64,000 bases of DNA from Lacrimispora amygdalina (GTDB taxonomy: Bacteria > Bacillota > Clostridia > Lachnospirales > Lachnospiraceae). The notes below the pieces were generated by a model. It worked only from the letters and a program-made list of their open reading frames with translations, was not told the DNA's origin and ran no database searches. The stretch lies in contig NZ_QOHO01000049.1 in NCBI RefSeq assembly GCF_003432035.1, positions 62,001 to 126,000 on the forward strand, written 5' to 3'. The position numbers and the translations under genes are program-made. Below, one piece after another: positions 62,436-64,000 of the stretch (position 1 is its first letter; every line of letters starts with the position of its first letter).

Positions 62436-62562
62436 AACGAAACCTCATAATTCTGTTATATTTTTGGATGTATCTATTACTAAAATAACATTCCCTGTCC
62501 AAGTATAGCATACTTTGTAGAAAGATGAAATGAAAATGGGGTAATTTTTTTTAGTAAAAGTG

Positions 62563-62592
62563 GCATATGTAAGGGAAGAAGTCCCATACAAT
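62563..62592 (+). promoter_or_regulatory. Candidate forespore (SigF/SigG-type) promoter of the dacF-like gene
   Basis: GCATA (62563-62567), 17-bp spacer, CATACAAT (62585-62592). This resembles the SigG/SigF pattern GCATA..CATACTA. No good SigA promoter overlaps it. Confidence 0.45.
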
Positions 62593-62627
62593 GATAGAAA
62601 GGTATTGATCAGAGGAACGTGTATAAC

Positions 62628-63863
62628 ATGAAAAGAGTTACAGCATTTTTATTAAGCTTTTTTCTGCTATTTTCCTGTTTATGTCAGACGGCGGCAGGGC
62701 AGGTGCCGGATATAGCGGTTGCCTCGGACATGATTGTAAAGGCGGAAGAGGCACAGGCGGTTAACACAGAAGGCGGTCCGGCGCTGCAGTCTCCAAGTGC
62801 GATTTTGATGGAAGCATCTACCGGGCAGGTCATCTATGAGAAGGATGCAGATGAAAAAAGAAGTCCTGCCAGCATCACAAAAATTATGACGCTGATCCTT
62901 ATTTTTGATGCTCTTGAATCAGGCAAGATTAAAATGACGGATGAGGTTGTGACCAGTGCTCATGCCAAATCCATGGGCGGATCCCAGGTATTTCTGGAAG
63001 AAGGAGAAGTTCAGACGGTTGAAACTCTGATTAAATGTATCGTTGTAGCGTCAGGCAACGATGCTTCCGTTGCCATGGCAGAATACATAGCAGGAACAGA
63101 GGATGAATTTGTGAAAATGATGAATGAGCGGGCAGCCGCTCTGGGAATGGCAAATACCCATTTTGAAGATTGCTGCGGCCTTACGGAATCCCCCACTCAT
63201 GTAACCACTGCCAGAGATATTGCAATTATGTCCAGGGAACTGATCAATAAGTATCCCCAGATTCATAATTACTCTACAATCTGGATGGAAAATATCACTC
63301 ATGTGACAAAACAGGGAACGAAGGAATTCGGACTTTCCAATACCAACAAGCTTTTAAAAATGGCGACCAACTTTCAGGTAACCGGTTTAAAAACCGGATC
63401 TACCTCCATTGCTAAGTACTGTCTCTCTGCGACTGCCGAAAAAGACGGTGTCCGTCTGATTGCTTCCATCATGGCTGCACCGGATTATAAAGTGAGATTT
63501 GCAGATGCCCAGACTCTGTTAAATTACGGTTATGCAAATTGTAAGCTGTATGAAGACAAAGAGATGCTGCCTCTTCCGGATATGGTTGTGGATAACGGTG
63601 TAGAAGAGATAGTTCCCTTAAAGTATGGGGGGTCGTTTTCTTATTTAAGCCTGAAGGGGGAGGATTTTACTGCGATAGAAAGGAAGCTGGAGCTGGTTCC
63701 TTCCATAACGGCTCCCGTAGAAGATGGGCAGTCGGCAGGAAGCCTCATCTATACTCTTGGCGGGAAAAAGATCGGCGAGGTGCCGGTTCTGACAGCAGGG
63801 GCTGTGCGGGAGGCGAAGTTTGGAGATTATTTGAAACGTCTGCTGCATGTGTTTAGCTTGTAG
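62628..63863 (+). CDS. D-alanyl-D-alanine carboxypeptidase (DacF-like, peptidase S11)
   Basis: This 411-residue exported low-molecular-weight PBP trims the terminal D-Ala from peptidoglycan stem peptides. It has a signal peptide (MKRVTAFLLSFFLLFSCLC..), then the S11 catalytic triads: SxxK as Ser-Ile-Thr-Lys in SPASITKIMT near residue 82, SxN in VASGNDASVAM, and KTG in GLKTGSTSIAKY near residue 255. A C-terminal beta domain and a short amphipathic end follow (FGDYLKRLLHVF), which may hold it to the membrane. ATG 62628 is preferred to GTG 62619 because AGAGGA lies too close to the GTG. The forespore-type promoter suggests a role in spore cortex or germ cell wall, as for DacF. Confidence 0.9.
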   Translation: MKRVTAFLLSFFLLFSCLCQTAAGQVPDIAVASDMIVKAEEAQAVNTEGGPALQSPSAILMEASTGQVIYEKDADEKRSPASITKIMTLILIFDALESGKIKMTDEVVTSAHAKSMGGSQVFLEEGEVQTVETLIKCIVVASGNDASVAMAEYIAGTEDEFVKMMNERAAALGMANTHFEDCCGLTESPTHVTTARDIAIMSRELINKYPQIHNYSTIWMENITHVTKQGTKEFGLSNTNKLLKMATNFQVTGLKTGSTSIAKYCLSATAEKDGVRLIASIMAAPDYKVRFADAQTLLNYGYANCKLYEDKEMLPLPDMVVDNGVEEIVPLKYGGSFSYLSLKGEDFTAIERKLELVPSITAPVEDGQSAGSLIYTLGGKKIGEVPVLTAGAVREAKFGDYLKRLLHVFSL

Positions 63864-63906
63864 AAAAAAAGAATAATGCAGATGTTTGCATGTCTGGTTT
63901 TGGATT

Positions 63907-63955
63907 ATAGCAGCAGGTATCCTTTTCATTTCATTCAGAGGATACCTGCTGCTAT
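63907..63955. terminator. Long hairpin after the dacF-like gene
   Basis: ATAGCAGCAGGTATCC (63907-63922) and GGATACCTGCTGCTAT (63940-63955) form a perfect 16-bp stem with a 17-base loop, then TTTATGCTTTTTG. Probably a terminator, possibly used from both sides. Confidence 0.75.
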
Positions 63956-64000
63956 TTATGCTTTTTGTAAAGTGAATAATTATATAATTGAAGGCAGCGA

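Overview
The window is a chromosomal stretch from a low-to-moderate GC, Gram-positive, endospore-forming anaerobe. It is most like a Lachnospiraceae member of the Clostridium saccharolyticum / Lacrimispora group. The reasons are the gene content (2-oxoacid:ferredoxin oxidoreductase, QueH, Spo0E-like peptide, DacF-type carboxypeptidase, RDAC-type small protein), strong AAGGAGG-type ribosome binding sites, TTGACA/TATAAT promoters spaced 16-17 bp, and intrinsic terminators after most transcription units. The genus is an inference from gene content, not a database match. No rRNA, tRNA, CRISPR array, transposase or prophage was seen.

Layout: 1-1573 holds the 3' end of rpoD, then queH and an HPr gene. 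1574-10804 holds gltBD (NADPH glutamate synthase) and a two-gene ferredoxin-dependent 2-oxoacid oxidoreductase. 10828-12730 (minus strand) holds a formate/nitrite/hydrosulfide-type channel and ychF. 12881-14814 holds lgt, a previously easy-to-miss 50-codon Spo0E-like gene, and a broken MarR regulator that still has two operators. 14815-29298 is the division and cell wall cluster: mraZ-rsmH-ftsL-two class B PBPs-mraY-murD-ftsW-murA-ftsQ, then ftsZ from its own promoter and two genes of unknown function. Its upstream region carries four 10-bp-spaced MraZ boxes.

29315-31375 is the most striking locus: a consensus promoter, an RNA leader that matches the yybP-ykoY manganese riboswitch with a terminator that competes with helix P1, and then hflK-hflC. 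31394-36975 is one-carbon metabolism (metF, separate MetH reactivation protein, metH without reactivation domain), trpS and a small RDAC-type protein. 36989-40717 is oxidative stress (ahpC with an AhpF whose domains are in swapped order) and enolase. 40829-44762 holds a metallo-beta-lactamase-fold protein with an altered metal motif, an Sfp-type transferase, a membrane-anchored phosphoesterase and an EamA exporter. 44770-48828 is fructose uptake: RpiR-type regulator, fruK, fruA. 48809-53311 holds a tiny membrane protein, a HAD phosphatase, an LCP cell wall ligase, a KtrB/KtrA-like potassium system and a Cys-rich membrane peptide. 53318-56597 holds an orphan EIIC-like membrane protein and a pair of COG0523 metal-GTPase genes, the second of which appears fused to a TIGR03943/DUF1980-like domain. 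56616-60953 is a citrate-type transporter bracketed by a hybrid histidine kinase and an OmpR-type regulator. 61029-63955 holds a divergent NodB-type deacetylase and a DacF-like D,D-carboxypeptidase behind a candidate forespore promoter.

Many start codons were moved downstream from the longest open frame because the longer frame begins inside a terminator stem, an operator or a Shine-Dalgarno sequence; each case is explained in its entry.
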